Part shown: positions 13,201 to 25,969 of the stretch, piece by piece
Numbering within the stretch: the first letter of the stretch is position 1
Layout: the number at the start of each line of letters is the position of its first letter
NCBI GenBank assembly: GCA_964007475.1
Contig: OZ023274.1
Span: 94,621,750 to 94,685,749 of the forward strand
Source: Hybos culiciformis
Taxonomy: Eukaryota; Arthropoda; Insecta; Diptera; Hybotidae
Length of the DNA: 64,000 nt
Reading direction: 5' to 3'
Translations under genes and position numbers: made by a program
The notes under the pieces: model-generated
Told to the model about the DNA's origin: nothing
Seen by the model: only the letters and a program-made list of their open reading frames with translations
Database searches by the model: none

Positions 13201-16200
13201 TTAATTCTTTTTTAATGTCATCCTCAATAGCTTCTTCCAATGGCTTGCCGCGCATTATAAAATTATCATCAGATTCAATGTATCTCATTCGGACAAGACC
13301 TTTAAAACGAAAAACCAATATTAATTTATTATATCTTTAAATTGACTTTAAAATTTTGTTTAGAAACTTTTGTGGAATTTTCATAAATTAGGCTTTTAAT
13401 GATATTTACTTGATATTAAATATATCTGTAGATATAAATTCAAAAAACTAACGCTAAAATGTTAATTTGAAAGCATTGTCAGAAGTCAATATAAATTATG
13501 GCATACACTCACCAATTAATGCAGCTTTCTCAACACTTGAATGTGCTTGATCGGAACAATAAGCAACCAATCTAGCATTTATTTCAGCATCTTGATATCC
13601 TTGTGTTTTTTCATGAAATTTTTTAATAGCTTGCGTTCTACCAGCTAATAAGCATACTAATGTAGACTCACTAGCAGTTGTTTGTATAACACCGCCACCC
13701 TTACTGTCACTATTCAAATGCAAAAATTCGTCTGGCAAACCAATCATCTTTCCTAACCAATTCATCACAATGGTTTCAAGTTCAGTACAGGCTGGACTTG
13801 AAGCCCAGGTGAAGCCTAAGCAGTTGATAGCATCAGCCAGCATATCTCCGAGTAATGATGGGAAAGAATTAAGAGCTGGAAAATATGCATGCATATGTGG
13901 ACTTTGCCAATGGGTAATCCCCGGCATAATAACCCGTTCAATATCTTCGAAAATATTTTCCCACGGTTCACCTTCAACAGGAGCTGAATCTGGTAATAAA
14001 TTATGCATATAACCAGGTTTCACATTTGGGAACACTTGACGATCTCTAATATTTTCCAAATAATCGGCTATATAATCAACCATTTCTTTACCTGAAAATT
14101 ACGAAATAAATTAATAAATGATTTTTTAACTTTTTTTTCTATTCTTTGGTGTGTTTAACACAGAATATTTTCCAAAATTTTGAGCTTCATTTTTAGAAAA
14201 CCTAACGATGGTGTTGGATCCTTGTAGACTGTAGAGTATTATATACCAGTTATTCAAAAAGTTTGTAAGAACTATTTCAAAGTAGAACTAGTTCGAGGAA
14301 GAACTATTTTGTTTTTTTAAGAATCAGTTAATATAAAACAACATGTAAATGTAAATGGAATGGAGAAGTAAATGTTTAATTTTGGCCTTGAAATTTGAAT
14401 TTAACAAATTTATATCTTCTATAATGGGATTTATTTAAATTATAGTTATTTTATTTTTATTCCTTTTTTGTTTTTTTTTTTTTGCAAGACAATAAGGAAT
14501 TTCTAGTAATTTTCATAATCCAATACATATATTTTCTTTTTTTCGCAAAGATATGTGTTATTTTTCTTCATAGGATTTTTATATAGCAAAAAAAAAAAAA
14601 AAGGAAAAAAGGATATACGATGTCAAAACAAATAATATATCCCTAACTTAATATTATTGTTATTTTCAATTTAACGAATACGAATGTTTGTTAGAAATGA
14701 AGATATTTTAATTTAAAATGAATAAAAAAGGGGTCAGAAATAATAAAAATTGAAAAGTGTTAAATGAAAATTATTTTTATTTGTTAAATTGTTAAAATGT
14801 TGGAAGAGTTTAACTATATAAGGATAGATATGAGTAGGAATGTAGGTACAGGATGCAAAACAAGTTATATGTAAATTTAATGTCGCATATTTAATTTTAC
14901 ATCAAATTTAAATTTTGGGGGTTGAAAAAAATTAAAATTTGACGAACTATCGAAATAACGAAAACGAAAAAATTGTTAAAAAAAATGTGACAGAAGCATA
15001 TTGATAAGTATATATAATACTGCATTTTAAAAATAATGCAGCAATTCGTAAAGTTTTATTTGAATTAACCATAGAGCAGGTTCAACTTTCAACTTTGTTT
15101 TAACAAATATTTTCTACGTTCAGTAACAAGAGTTCTAATTTCATTTTTACACTTGTTTAGTTATTGACATTGAGCTGAGTGATGTCAACTCTATACTATC
15201 ATCCCTGTAAAAATCTGGTTAATAAAATATTTTATCATTCTAGTAGAAAAACGCATAATTTTTCCCATTCCAATAGCTTTTAGTTTAAGTTTGTTTAACT
15301 TGTTCGACATTTAGATATTTATGCATTTTTGAATTGTAATAGTGGAAAAGATGAAATTTTCCTATATCATTTTACTTTTATTAAAAATCAATTTATTTAT
15401 TGGAATAAAATCCTATGGATTTTTAAAATTGATGATAATTTATATTTTATTATTTTGTAATAGTATTTTATGTTTTTATTTTTTATTATATTCACCGTGT
15501 AGGTCTAACTAATAGATTCTTGCGTTTTTGAATGTGAATTCTTGTGAACAAATCATTTATTTTTTTTGTTTTATTATTTAACTTAACAGATTAATTTTAT
15601 TTTTATTGGAAATAAATAATTCAATATTAAGTTAAATAGCGTTAAAATTAATTTTTTTTTTGTTTCCAATTTTAATGTGCTGCTCGAATGAAGTTTTAGA
15701 ATCAATTTGATTCATAATACATTTTACATCCGGGACCAATTTTTAACTATGTGAATAAAATTTTTTTTAAATATTTACAATTTACATATTTGAACTATTA
15801 TAATATTGGAAAATAAAATAATAAATTTACGCTTGATGCTAAAAATATACATATTATAGTTTAGAAATACTATGTCGATTTTAATATTGTATATATACTT
15901 ATAAAAAAAATTGGTTTTACATGGGGTCATGCATAAATTAAATTATTATTCTCTCAACAAGCAGTAAAATAATTCAATATGTCTAATTTGTCGACCGCCA
16001 GGGAAAAAATTACTAAATTAAATGAGTTGTATATTATTGATGTTATATTGTATACACTAAGAAGAAAAAAAAAAAAAGAGTTCCAGTAGGAAAATATTCG
16101 TATTATGTACAGTACACATACAGCGTTTGCATTTAAATGGAAAATGTAAATAGTCCTTTTAGAAAAACATTATTAATTTGTGATTTGCTTTAAAATATGA

Positions 16201-16635
16201 CAAATAAAACTATTAATTATTCACTTAAAATTCATACTAAACTTTTAAGAAAGTAAGGTAGGTATTTCCAGTTTTTGAAACCAACTAACCTATATTAAGA
16301 ACGAATAAATCTTACTCCTTTTATATGAAAGATATTCAATTCAAATAATATTTTACCAGCTAATAAACGATATTTTTCTGCGTAATCTATAATCTAGATT
16401 ATAAAATTGATTTTCTACGTTTCCCGGGTAAACTTGGAAAGACTGAACGGATCAAGGGGGCAAGCAGATTTCAGCAAGCTAAAAAAAATCTAAAGCAAAC
16501 CGGGCGACTCTGGGCTAATAATTAATAAATAAAAATTACAATGATCCTAAAAAGGAAATAGACCATCAAATGAACAAATTAATTAATTATACATTTATAA
16601 TACTTACCCCTTTTTCTATACTCTTTAAAATCCAT
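4263..16635 (-). CDS. Hdc: histidine decarboxylase, 13 coding exons, complete
   Basis: This PLP-dependent group II decarboxylase makes histamine from histidine; in insects histamine is the photoreceptor and mechanosensory transmitter. Exons: 16635-16608, 14091-13513, 13299-13190, 12220-12167, 11916-11741, 8660-8392, 8296-8146, 8075-7972, 6080-5935, 5862-5811, 5740-5630, 5230-5131, 5016-4263. All junctions are GT-AG, all phases agree, and the total is 877 codons plus TGA (the fly protein is of similar size). It starts [20 protein letters not shown]. By DDC numbering equivalence, H193 stacks on PLP, D272 in HIDAAYAG holds the pyridine nitrogen, K304 in NPSKW forms the Schiff base, and Y333 is the catalytic-loop tyrosine. 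[13 protein letters not shown] is HDC-type rather than DDC-type. The insect-specific tail includes [19 protein letters not shown] and GKRFLE. Odd points: a GTTAAA donor after exon 8, and a C-x2-C-x2-C cluster at 865-871. Confidence 0.97.
7340..7568. repeat. 118-bp direct tandem duplication in Hdc intron
   Basis: Two adjacent copies, about 7340-7457 and 7458-7568, lie in the intron between Hdc exons 8 and 9. Both carry AAGATTCTATATTAGTCCGC, TATAAGACGAAGTGGTAATA and TGTAGTAGCTTTA at matching offsets, with scattered substitutions and small indels. It is an ordinary segmental tandem duplication with some divergence; no function is suggested. Confidence 0.8.
9770..11300. repeat. dispersed intronic repeat units in Hdc intron
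   Basis: The long intron between Hdc exons 5 and 6 (11740-8661) carries the word GGAACAAAATATTCGATCA or a close variant at about 9819, 9851 and 11209. After the second and third copies comes ATATAATTAAC and then a GTAACATTA-like word. Before the first and third copies comes a TTAGT/TTATAATAA-rich stretch. The copies are diverged and roughly 1.4 kb apart. They could be fragments of an old AT-rich miniature transposon, but I could not define the ends. Confidence 0.4.
10261..10304. repeat. short tandem repeat, GTTCAATTTATAT x3
   Basis: Three near-identical units of GTTCAATTTATAT(G) stand in tandem within an Hdc intron. This is simple local duplication. Confidence 0.75.
12307..12351. repeat. tandem 22-base duplication in Hdc intron
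   Basis: Two units beginning AATATTTACTATCAAG, 22 bases long with a period of 23, sit back to back in the intron between Hdc exons 3 and 4. Confidence 0.8.
16388..16517. other. GC-richer islet in Hdc intron 1, with palindrome
   Basis: A perfect 16-base palindrome (TATAATCTAGATTATA, 16388-16403) is followed by about 100 bases that are clearly less AT-rich than the surrounding intron, including TTCCCGGGTAAAC and ACCGGGCGACTCTGGG. No long frame or known RNA is visible. It could be a transposon fragment or a regulatory element. It lies just downstream, in the gene's sense, of the first Hdc coding exon. Confidence 0.4.
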
Positions 16636-17901
16636 TTTGGCGCAATTTATATTTTCTTTAAATGTTTTGAATTTTATTGATTTTCTTTTGAAACAAGGTT
16701 AGTATTATACTCGTATTATGTTTAATTTTGGTTTCTTAATTTTTTTTTTTTTATTTATAATTTTTCTTATTTACAAACTATTTTGCAATATAAACCATTT
16801 TTAATTAAAATAATAGCATATAAGTATTTGAACTTTAATTAAAACTAAATGTAAGTTTACTTAAATGATTAGAAAGTGAAAGAGATAATTTTCATTATTT
16901 TTGTTGAACTTTTAGTCACACCGATGTCTACACTGAAAGAGATTCAAAATCTAACACCGACAGACACCTTTTAATAATTATTGTCATTTTAAAATTAGAC
17001 ATTTTACATCCCAGTACAAAAGTATTCACATGCTTTCTGAAAGAGACTCGATTAGGAAATAAACTAAACTCTTATTATTATATTATTATAAAGGTCAAAT
17101 ATTAAAATACTTTTTCGGCGATTCTCTTATATAAACTAATGTAATGGTGTGAATAGAATTTGCCAATTTTAATTTATTAAACACAGCATATTTGTGAAAA
17201 ACTTCAGGTAAATTTGATACAATTTGGTAAAATTATGACTATGGTGGAAATTAAAAATAAATATTTAAATCTCGCCTCAATATTATTATTATTATTATAA
17301 CAAAACAGAAAAGAGGAAAATGTAATGAAAATTATATTTTTTACAAAATGAAAATAAACATAATATCCTTGAAAATAAAACTACTTGTTCTCTTTTTAGG
17401 TTTTAAAAAAATCAATTACACAAAAAATAATCAATTAAAATTCTGTTTTTTGTAAAATTTATTCATAAAATTACATGTTTTACTTTTAATTAGATATATT
17501 TTTAATTTTTATACTATAAAATGATGCTTTTTTTTGGTTAAATTTGTTTTTATAAATTAAATAATTGAAATTATTGGAAAATAATTTAAATTTTTTTTTT
17601 TATACATTCTATATGTATGTCACGGTAAATATTTTTTTCAAATGTCGCTATAACAAAGTTTAGAAAATAACTGAAATTGCCAACAAAATTCCAAAAATAA
17701 ATGAACAATTTATTTCGAAAATAAACTTTTTTTTGGCTTCATCGCTTTTCAGAATAATAAAATGCAAATATTATGCATTGAAAATAATTTCTAATATAAT
17801 TTTACAATAATTATTGCTTTATTAGTTTAGAAATTGGAAGAGTAGTAATATCGTAAACACCATTTATATAAAAGTTAGAAACTAAAATCTTATATCTTCT
17901 T
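16636..17901. other. Hdc 5' flank, no gene seen
   Basis: AT-rich sequence directly upstream of the Hdc ATG. It should contain the Hdc promoter and any 5' non-coding exons, but I cannot place a start site. No tRNA, repeat family or credible ORF was seen. Confidence 0.5.
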
Positions 17902-18093
17902 TTATCTAAAATGAAAGTCTTTATGTAACCCATAATTTTCTGAACCAACAAACTGAACAGTCTCAAGCTGTTTTTTCATGACATTTGGCGCTGGATAATT
18001 TTTCGACTTTTTTGCACCATTTTCAAACATTATTTTATGCGAAATTGGGAAAAGACTACATACACTGGATCGAAACAACATTCGCGCCGGCAT
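17902..18093 (-). CDS. small unrecognised ORF, 63 residues, possible mitochondrial-type N-terminus
   Basis: An ATG-to-TAA frame lies in DNA less AT-rich than its flanks. It begins MPARMLFRSSVCSLFPIS and ends ENYGLHKDFHFR. The first 24 residues have Arg, Ser and hydrophobic residues and no acidic residue, the pattern of a mitochondrial presequence. The rest is balanced in composition (AKKSKNYPAPNVMKKQLE), unlike the Phe/Ile/Tyr/Lys-only chance frames elsewhere here. A minus-strand AATAAA lies about 80 bases past the stop. It sits about 1.3 kb upstream of the Hdc start on the same strand. I do not recognise the family. It could be a small gene, one exon of a larger gene, or a retrocopy. Function is unknown. 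Confidence 0.4.
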   Translation of the reverse strand: MPARMLFRSSVCSLFPISHKIMFENGAKKSKNYPAPNVMKKQLETVQFVGSENYGLHKDFHFR

Positions 18094-21000
18094 CGACAAA
18101 CAATTTGTGATTCAACAAAATTTAGTCCTAATGAAGTGAAATGCTTGTTGATTGAGTTCCACAATTTAAACAAAATAATTTAAATATTTCTATTTCTAAC
18201 CAATCTTAGAAGCAAACTCATATAATAACCCCATAATATTTTTATTCTAATTGTTCGACGACAAGTCGATAAATGAAATATTTCTTGTGACAAAAAATAG
18301 AAAAGACAAAAAATTTCTGCAAGTGATTGTAATCTTTTTTTTTCAAGACTGTTTGATTTATTACATTTTAATTTAAAATAAGTCTAACCACTGAAAATAA
18401 ATTCATCTATCCACATTTCGTCCAAAATAATTCATCTAATGATCAATTCAACCAGTAACCAGATAATGTAAATGAATTGTTTTGAATGAATTGTCTGTAA
18501 ATAAATTAAGCTTGGAGAAATTGTCTATAAAACCTAGAATGAAAAAATATTTGACAAGTTCGTCAATTAACTTCAACCAGAACCTAATTTTTTGCTTAAT
18601 TTATGTACATAAAAAAATAAATTAATAATTAAAATAAATGAAAACATCATTTGAATGAATTTTCTGTCAAAAGACTTTGAAAAATTCAAACAAGTTGAAT
18701 GCATTTTCACTAATTTTTCAATTCGCATAGTGTACAGCTAAAAATGAAATAAATATATAAAAAAATAAATCCTTCCGTAATTTCTTAAATGTCAATTTTT
18801 CTCTGTGATCAAGATAAAAACTATGTAATTGACTCTGGTCCTAGCTTGCTTATGCAATATTAAAGTTTTTTTTCCATAAGCAGGAGCAAGGAGCATATTA
18901 TTGGAGCCATAGTATAAATTGCGAAAATTCAAATATTCATTTAAAGTTTTTCGATGTCACGTTTCTTCCAATTGTAATTAGGTGTAAAAATATTTTCAAT
19001 ATTTTAAACACATTGAATTTTGTTGAATATGAATTTTAATTTTAATTTCTATTTAATTTTGATTGTAAATCTTTGAAACATTTTTATTAAAAATTATAAA
19101 ATTTTTTTAAATTACATTTCATTTAAAATATTTCCTACTTTGGAAACTATAATAACCGAACCGAACCAAACTGTTAAACTGAATCTTTTTTATTCTAACA
19201 GCTTCCTTTTATACCAAATTCTCTAATGAAAATTTCCAAATCCCTAAATCCTTTTCATTTTAATGACGACATATAATTAGGTTTGTGAAACCACCATAGT
19301 AACCTAGATGCAAAGCTATATCTATAAATATACATATATATTGTAGAAAAACTTATTAAATTTTTTTTTTCAAAAGGACAATATATTCATTGGTCAAAAT
19401 TTCTATGTTTATTTTCGCGCAAACTCAAAAAATTTTATGTATATCTACGAAAAATTTTCTTAAAAGTTTGTGTTCTGTTGATGGGTATTGAAGTCTTTTG
19501 TTTGCACCATAAATACACTTAATGACTTTTAACTGAACCCACAATTGTGTTTATCGTGAAATAGTATTTATTTAACTTGTTTAAGGTTAAGACAACGAAT
19601 GACAAATTGTGTTAAAATTAGCTCCGACCGAATTTTAAGTATTGTTTCGAAAAAAATCCCTTTCCAATTGACTGATAAGTGTTAAATTTAATGAGAACTT
19701 ATTTTCATTTTAATCACTAAACTACAGAAAAACTGAAAATTGAATTCAACGATAAAATATTTATTTTAAAAAGTAATTTCTTTTTTCAGTATATAATTTG
19801 ATTAAAGTATTGTCATCCGTATCAACAAATTGCAAATTTTTTTTTGCTTTTTTTCGATTTTTATTTTATTTTATTTATTCATTTTTGTCCTGAAAAACAT
19901 GCACTTATGTTAATTTTTATTTAACTGGAAAATTAAATGTGATTTAATAAAATTTTCGATAATAACTTCTTTTATGTTTTTTATTTCCAAATTTTATTCA
20001 AACAGTTTGGTCAATTACCTGTAGTGTAAAAATATATACGTAAACGTAAGTATATATATTTTCTTTAAAGCTGATGATTACCTTTGTGGTGTAAAAGGGT
20101 TTTAACTTTTAATATTGATATGATTCCCTTATGGTATAATGTTACTATAAAAGCTATTTTCAGAAATTTTAACATTTTAATATCCAAAATATTTTTTTTT
20201 ATAGTATAATAGTTAAATGAAATTTTTAATCATAAAGATAAACTGTCATCAAAAGAGTATACTTATAACGTTCCATAAAAGTTATGGAGATAATCTCTAT
20301 TTGTGATAAGCCTTATTTTAAGTTGATTACTTACTCAAACTTCAAACTTATTTAATTTTAATTAATCATTAGATTTTTTTTTTTAAATAATATTGTTGTT
20401 AATATGCTCATAATATGATGATATTGAAAATCGCCACAAACAGTATATATGTTTACTCTAAAGTTTTCATGCGGCTACCACAGATTAGTTACTGATGTTC
20501 ACTTCTAATGTTATATAAAGCACAATGGTGCAATCGAAAACGACGACAGCCTCTAATTAATATTTAAATAATTATGAATCTAATCATGGATTATAATTTC
20601 CCAAAAATCAGCAAAAAAAATTTATTAGGAGACTATAATTACTTAAAATCGTATTGCGTATGCTATTCATCATAACGGCATTGGACCAACATTAAATGTT
20701 GAATTTTATATTAAAAAACAAAAAAAAATAACAAAATTCTGGAGTCGATGGACTTAAGATTAATACGTCATCGTTTCTTCATGTTTTATTTATGTTTTGA
20801 TTTTATTTTTCAGGTATGGGAATTTATTCACTTTTGACGGCCATTGAACTTATTCGTATAGTAAAAATTCAATTTTTGGGAATAAAATGTTTTGGTATTT
20901 GCCAAAGTTCGATGACTTTTGGATGAATTTCTTTTTTACATCAAGAATTTCAGTTTATATATTATATATATTTTTTTATAAATATTATATATGTTTAATT

Positions 21001-24000
21001 TGGCTAATATCAAAAAAAAAAGATTTTTTTTATATACATTGAAAAAAGTATTTAAAGTGAGATTGTTTTATTTTTGGCAATTTCTTAAAATTTTCTTCCT
21101 GTTTGACCAGATTTACTGCAATTGTTGGTCATTGCCTTTTTCGATTTAAAAAAAGAAAAAAAAGTAAACGAATAATATGTATGTACAACAATTTGATTGG
21201 TTTTAATTTATTTTTTTTTGTTGTCCATAATTCTGGACGTTCATATACTATAAGTTTTTTGATTAATTTGAGAATATATTTTTTAATTTTTCAGTTTTTG
21301 ACTTATTTGAGTTGTAATTTTAATTAAAATAAAAAATGAACAGATTATAATAATATATCGTAATTAGAATTTTTCGAACCCATTTATTATATTGTTTTTT
21401 TTTTTTCGAGCTTTTTTTATTCTAAACTATACTTGCGAAAACTGTCTCTAAAGGCGAGTTAAATGTTTATTCAACTTAAGTTTGCGATCTCAAAATTTAC
21501 TTATTTTTAATGTGTTGTTGATAGTGTTTCTCAACAAGTCTTTCTTAAATCTGGTTGCAAAAATTAAATTATTTTGAGTTCTACAAGTTGATAGAGAAGT
21601 TGAGTAGTTTATATATCTGAAGCAATAAGCTTCCAATATTTTAAAAACCAGTTGAATAAACAACATGCTATAATTATTATATTATCTTATAAATAAAAAT
21701 ATAGCACGAAGTTACGAATAAAGGTTGTGAAAAATATTTGTCTAAACATTTTAGCAAATTTTTGGCTTATAGTTTTCATAGCGTGATCATTAAATAAATT
21801 TTTCTTCAATGAAATAAATTAATAATAAATCTATAATTTGCAGAAATATTATTTTACAATATTCTTGTTATTGTTATTTTCTTTCAATTAATTTTTATAG
21901 TTTTATGTTTTCTTTTTTGTTTTTTGATTTAAAAAATAAAACACATTCTATTAAACTAATAGAATGACAGTTTGAGTGAATTTTCAAAGAAATCCATATA
22001 TATGTGTTATTGAACAAAAAAGTTGATAATGACTTGTATCAAAGTCCAATTTTAATTTTTTTTTCCTGTCAAGTTATTGAGGTTAGTGGAAAATATCTTT
22101 ACTTGTATTTTTGGAACCCAACTTTTGAAGTTCCTAACTTTGGAATCACAATTCGAATGAAAAATTTTAATTATTTAATTTTCTGATTTCCGAAAACTTA
22201 GATAAGACTATCGAATTTCCTTTGACATTACTAGTAAATTTCAAATATAAATCTTAAGGAAAATGTAAAAATGTTTTTTGATCAACATATGTTTTTTGAT
22301 CAACATATTGATCAACATATATGAAAATAGACCGAGGCTATTTTTAATCTCTGTTGGGTACATTATCTAATAATAATAACTTTCATTCTAAGTACATCAA
22401 ATTATATGAATTCAACATGGAAAAAATGATCATTTATAACAAAACCTATATGTAGAATTTATATATATGGTTAAGAACTTCTTCTGAGATAATGATTGGA
22501 ATATAATAATAAAGTACGTTCGTTCACCTTTTATTTGGATGAAATGATTCTATTTCACGATACTTTGTAATATATGACTAACAGTAAATTTAGAAATCTG
22601 GAAGAGAATTTTTTTAAAAAAAAATATATTATTTTTAATATTGGTATTAGTGGTAAAATAAGTTGTTTTTTTTCTTTTAATTAATTTATTTTTATGAATA
22701 GATATGATTCAGAAATTGTGTTAATTTTCCTCTTTAGACTTTCAAAAATTATACTTATATTTTCACTTTTAAGAGAAGAAATTTTATTTATAATTATTTT
22801 TTTTGTTTTTAGTTTTGTGAATTCATGTTATGGTGAATATTTTTTGAGTGAACTCTGGTCAAACAAGATAAGGGACTCATCCTTAGAAAATTTTTTGCAG
22901 CTACTTAAACCTGAGAATCTATAATTGTCAATATAGTTTTAAGGATAATTTAAAATCCTTCAATATATTTTTATATGTATAATTTAACCAATGCTAAAAA
23001 TCTCTTTTCTTATTTTTTCGCGGAAAGAACAGAATGTTTAGCAAAAAAAAAAAAAAAAATATATCTTTATTTTAAAATCATTCAAATGTCCAGTACACTA
23101 TACAATGAAAAAAACATCAATTCAAAAGGAAATTGATATAATCAAATTAAAATATGTATTTCTTTTAACCAAATAATGTTAGACTACAGTGTAAAAGAAG
23201 TACAAAATGATACTTTTATTCAAATTTATTATTAACCAAACGATTTTGGGATTTAAGAATTTTGACTAGCGAGTGATTCTTTTTAGCACTTTTACACAAA
23301 AATATTTATAAAATTATTAATTTCGATGAACTACAAATAAAAAAAGCATTATTTTTCACAACTAAGTATTTAAATACAATATATACAAAATATTAGCTAA
23401 GAATGAAAGTTGTACGCTTCCATCTTCTACAGCGTTTTGCGTAATTTATTTTATCGATTAGATCGAAAACGTTTTATAGAATACCGTGTTGTAGATAGAG
23501 AAATCAGTAAGATTACTTTATTAATTTTAATTATACAAATATCATCAAATTAATATTTAATAATATTCATTAACGTGAGAATCTATAATTTTTTCTTAGT
23601 AAAAAAAAAAACGCGGGAAAAGTATCCCAATTAAAAAGCTCCAAGTAATACAAAATAAAATAAAAAAAAAACTTTTCCTGAAGAGTCCAGAATTAAAAAA
23701 AAAAAACTTTCTTCTCTCTGGTCTTCATATACAAACAATTTCTTATTTGCCCTCATATTTTATGGTGAAGGAGACCTAAAATGATCTTTTTCCAATTGAA
23801 CTCTTTTAAACTCTCATAAAAAAAAATTTCAAATTTGTTTTAACTTTTCTTCAATTTCATTGTATTTGTGTTATGGGTTCTTGACTTCTTTGATTTTTCT
23901 GCTCATATAAATTAAAAAGAAATTCTTTAATTTTGTTTCATTAGTCCATTGATGTCTTAAATTCATTCGCTCATAAGTTTAAGATATATTGTTTTTTGTT

Positions 24001-25969
24001 CTTTCTTTCTATATATATAAAACATTTTTCAACTCTGCGATTTGAAAATGTGATTTTCATAGAAGCTTGACAAAAAATTGTCAAAATAAATTATAAAATA
24101 ATATTATAACTCTAAAAATAAAATATTGCTTTAAAAATGAAAATTGATTGAAGCTTTCAATCTTTCTCAAAATATGAACATTATATTATTTCTTGTTAGA
24201 AACTTTATGTGACCTTTTTTTAACCAATTACTCTGACAATATTGACTATACAAGAGCTGTTAGTGACATGTAACAAGATAGAACTTACAGCTAAAAGGTG
24301 TACGTATATGACCAAATCAACCTTTTTTTTTATTCAAGAAACTGGTAATAAAAAGTTATATCACAGAGTTACTTTTTGTCTTTCTTTTTTATTTTTTTCA
24401 ATTTTGAGAAAAAGTAGTAAAACGGGCGCTCTTTTAGAATTTTCTTATATAATCTACCTATATATAAAATTTTTTTTTTTCTTGAATATTATTCTTGATT
24501 CTTTCATTTAATTTCCCCAATATTTAAAACAGTTATTGGGGCTCCGCAATATCTTTTTTTTAAATGTACCAATTTTTCAGTGCGCATCTGATTGCCCACT
24601 TGGCGAGAGGTCACCAAAATTTATATTTATCTTAATTTGAAAATAATTATAATTTGTTTACTCTTTGTTTGTTTTTTTATAAATTATAACAACACAGCAT
24701 AATAATATATATAATACATTATATGTACATTAGAAAATATATTTTTGTATTTTATATTACGAGTATGTTAAAAAAAAGGAATTAAAAATACAATAATTTT
24801 TAAGTTTAAAATTAACTTAGATAAACTTTTTTGGAAAAGAATTTTTTAAGTTAAGTGTTTTTAAGTGAATTTTTTAAGTTTTTAAGTGGTTAAAAAAAAT
24901 TTAAAATAAAAATTTGAAAATATTGTTATATTAAAATTAGTTAATCGAATTTTGTGAAGTTATGACAAAAAAATAGGTGTGATTTAAAGATTCGTGAAAA
25001 TTTTGAATTTATCGTTAATTATAATAAAATCAAAAAAAAATTAAAAAATTTATTACAGTTTTAAAATCAAGTGAAGTGGAATTTTGAATTAATTTTATTA
25101 TAAATTATTAAACTAAAGTAATTATTAAAACATTAATTATGTTTTAAAAAGAAAATAAATAATATTTCAAATATTTTAGTTATCGTAATTTAATTCAGTT
25201 TTTAAGTAAATTTGAAAAAAGTCTATATTTAATAAGAAATTGACAACAAAAATTTTATTTAAGTATAAAATTCAAATTAATTAAATTTCTATCTGCTAGA
25301 TATAATGAGTATAGTTTAATATCGAATCTGAAATATAAACGTCAAATATAAATTAAATGTACATAAGGCAAGAAAAAAGAATTTAAAAAAAAACTAAAAC
25401 AAAATAATTAAAAAAAAATTAAATAAAACAATTAAAAAAAAAAAAACTCAAATAAAGATATAGTTAGAAAAGTAAACACATTTTAGAAGAAAAATCTCAG
25501 CTGATTAAAAGGGTATATTTTTATGCAAAAAAGTTCACACATAAAAGGATAAGATAGTAAAAAGTACTAAAATAAAAATAAAAAACAAAAATTCCGAAAA
25601 ATTATATAAATCCAAAATTAAATTAAAAAAAATTTTAAAAATGAATAAAAACAAAATTATTGAGTTAAATGAAAAAAAAATTGACAGAAATAAATTTAAA
25701 TTCAATTATATTATTTAAATTCAAATATCAAACTACAATATTTTTTTTTCTACTTTGTTATTTATTATTTTTATTTTTTTTCATCAATATTTTTAATTAT
25801 TTTCAATAATAAAATATCGTAAAACTAATTGTTCCAATTATTTGTTATAGTTAGGTATAATTGAAAAATAATTAGAAATTTTAAATAATGAATATATAAC
25901 TAAGAATTGATTTATTTAAACATTAATTAAGTGAAATTATTTGAAAATGACTAGAGGATAATCTACAAT
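18094..25969. other. Hdc-HR3 divergent intergenic region and HR3 leader
   Basis: About 7.9 kb of AT-rich DNA without a credible ORF. It contains an imperfect hairpin at 18821-18913 and a short tandem duplication at 22271-22320. A locally GC-richer patch at 24577-24620 has an initiator-like TCAGTG and an AGGTCA half-site. From about 24900 to 25970 the plus strand becomes strongly A-rich, like the leaders before the other HR3 start exons, so part of it is probably the HR3 5' untranslated region. Confidence 0.5.
22271..22320. repeat. short tandem duplication, TTTTTTGATCAACATAT
   Basis: The word ATGTTTTTTGATCAACATAT is repeated twice, followed by a partial third copy (TGATCAACATAT). TGATCA is palindromic. 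No function is inferred. Confidence 0.7.

Noticed and set aside
13770..14012. Open frame opposite Hdc exon 2
   Set aside because: Antisense shadow of a strongly conserved coding exon.
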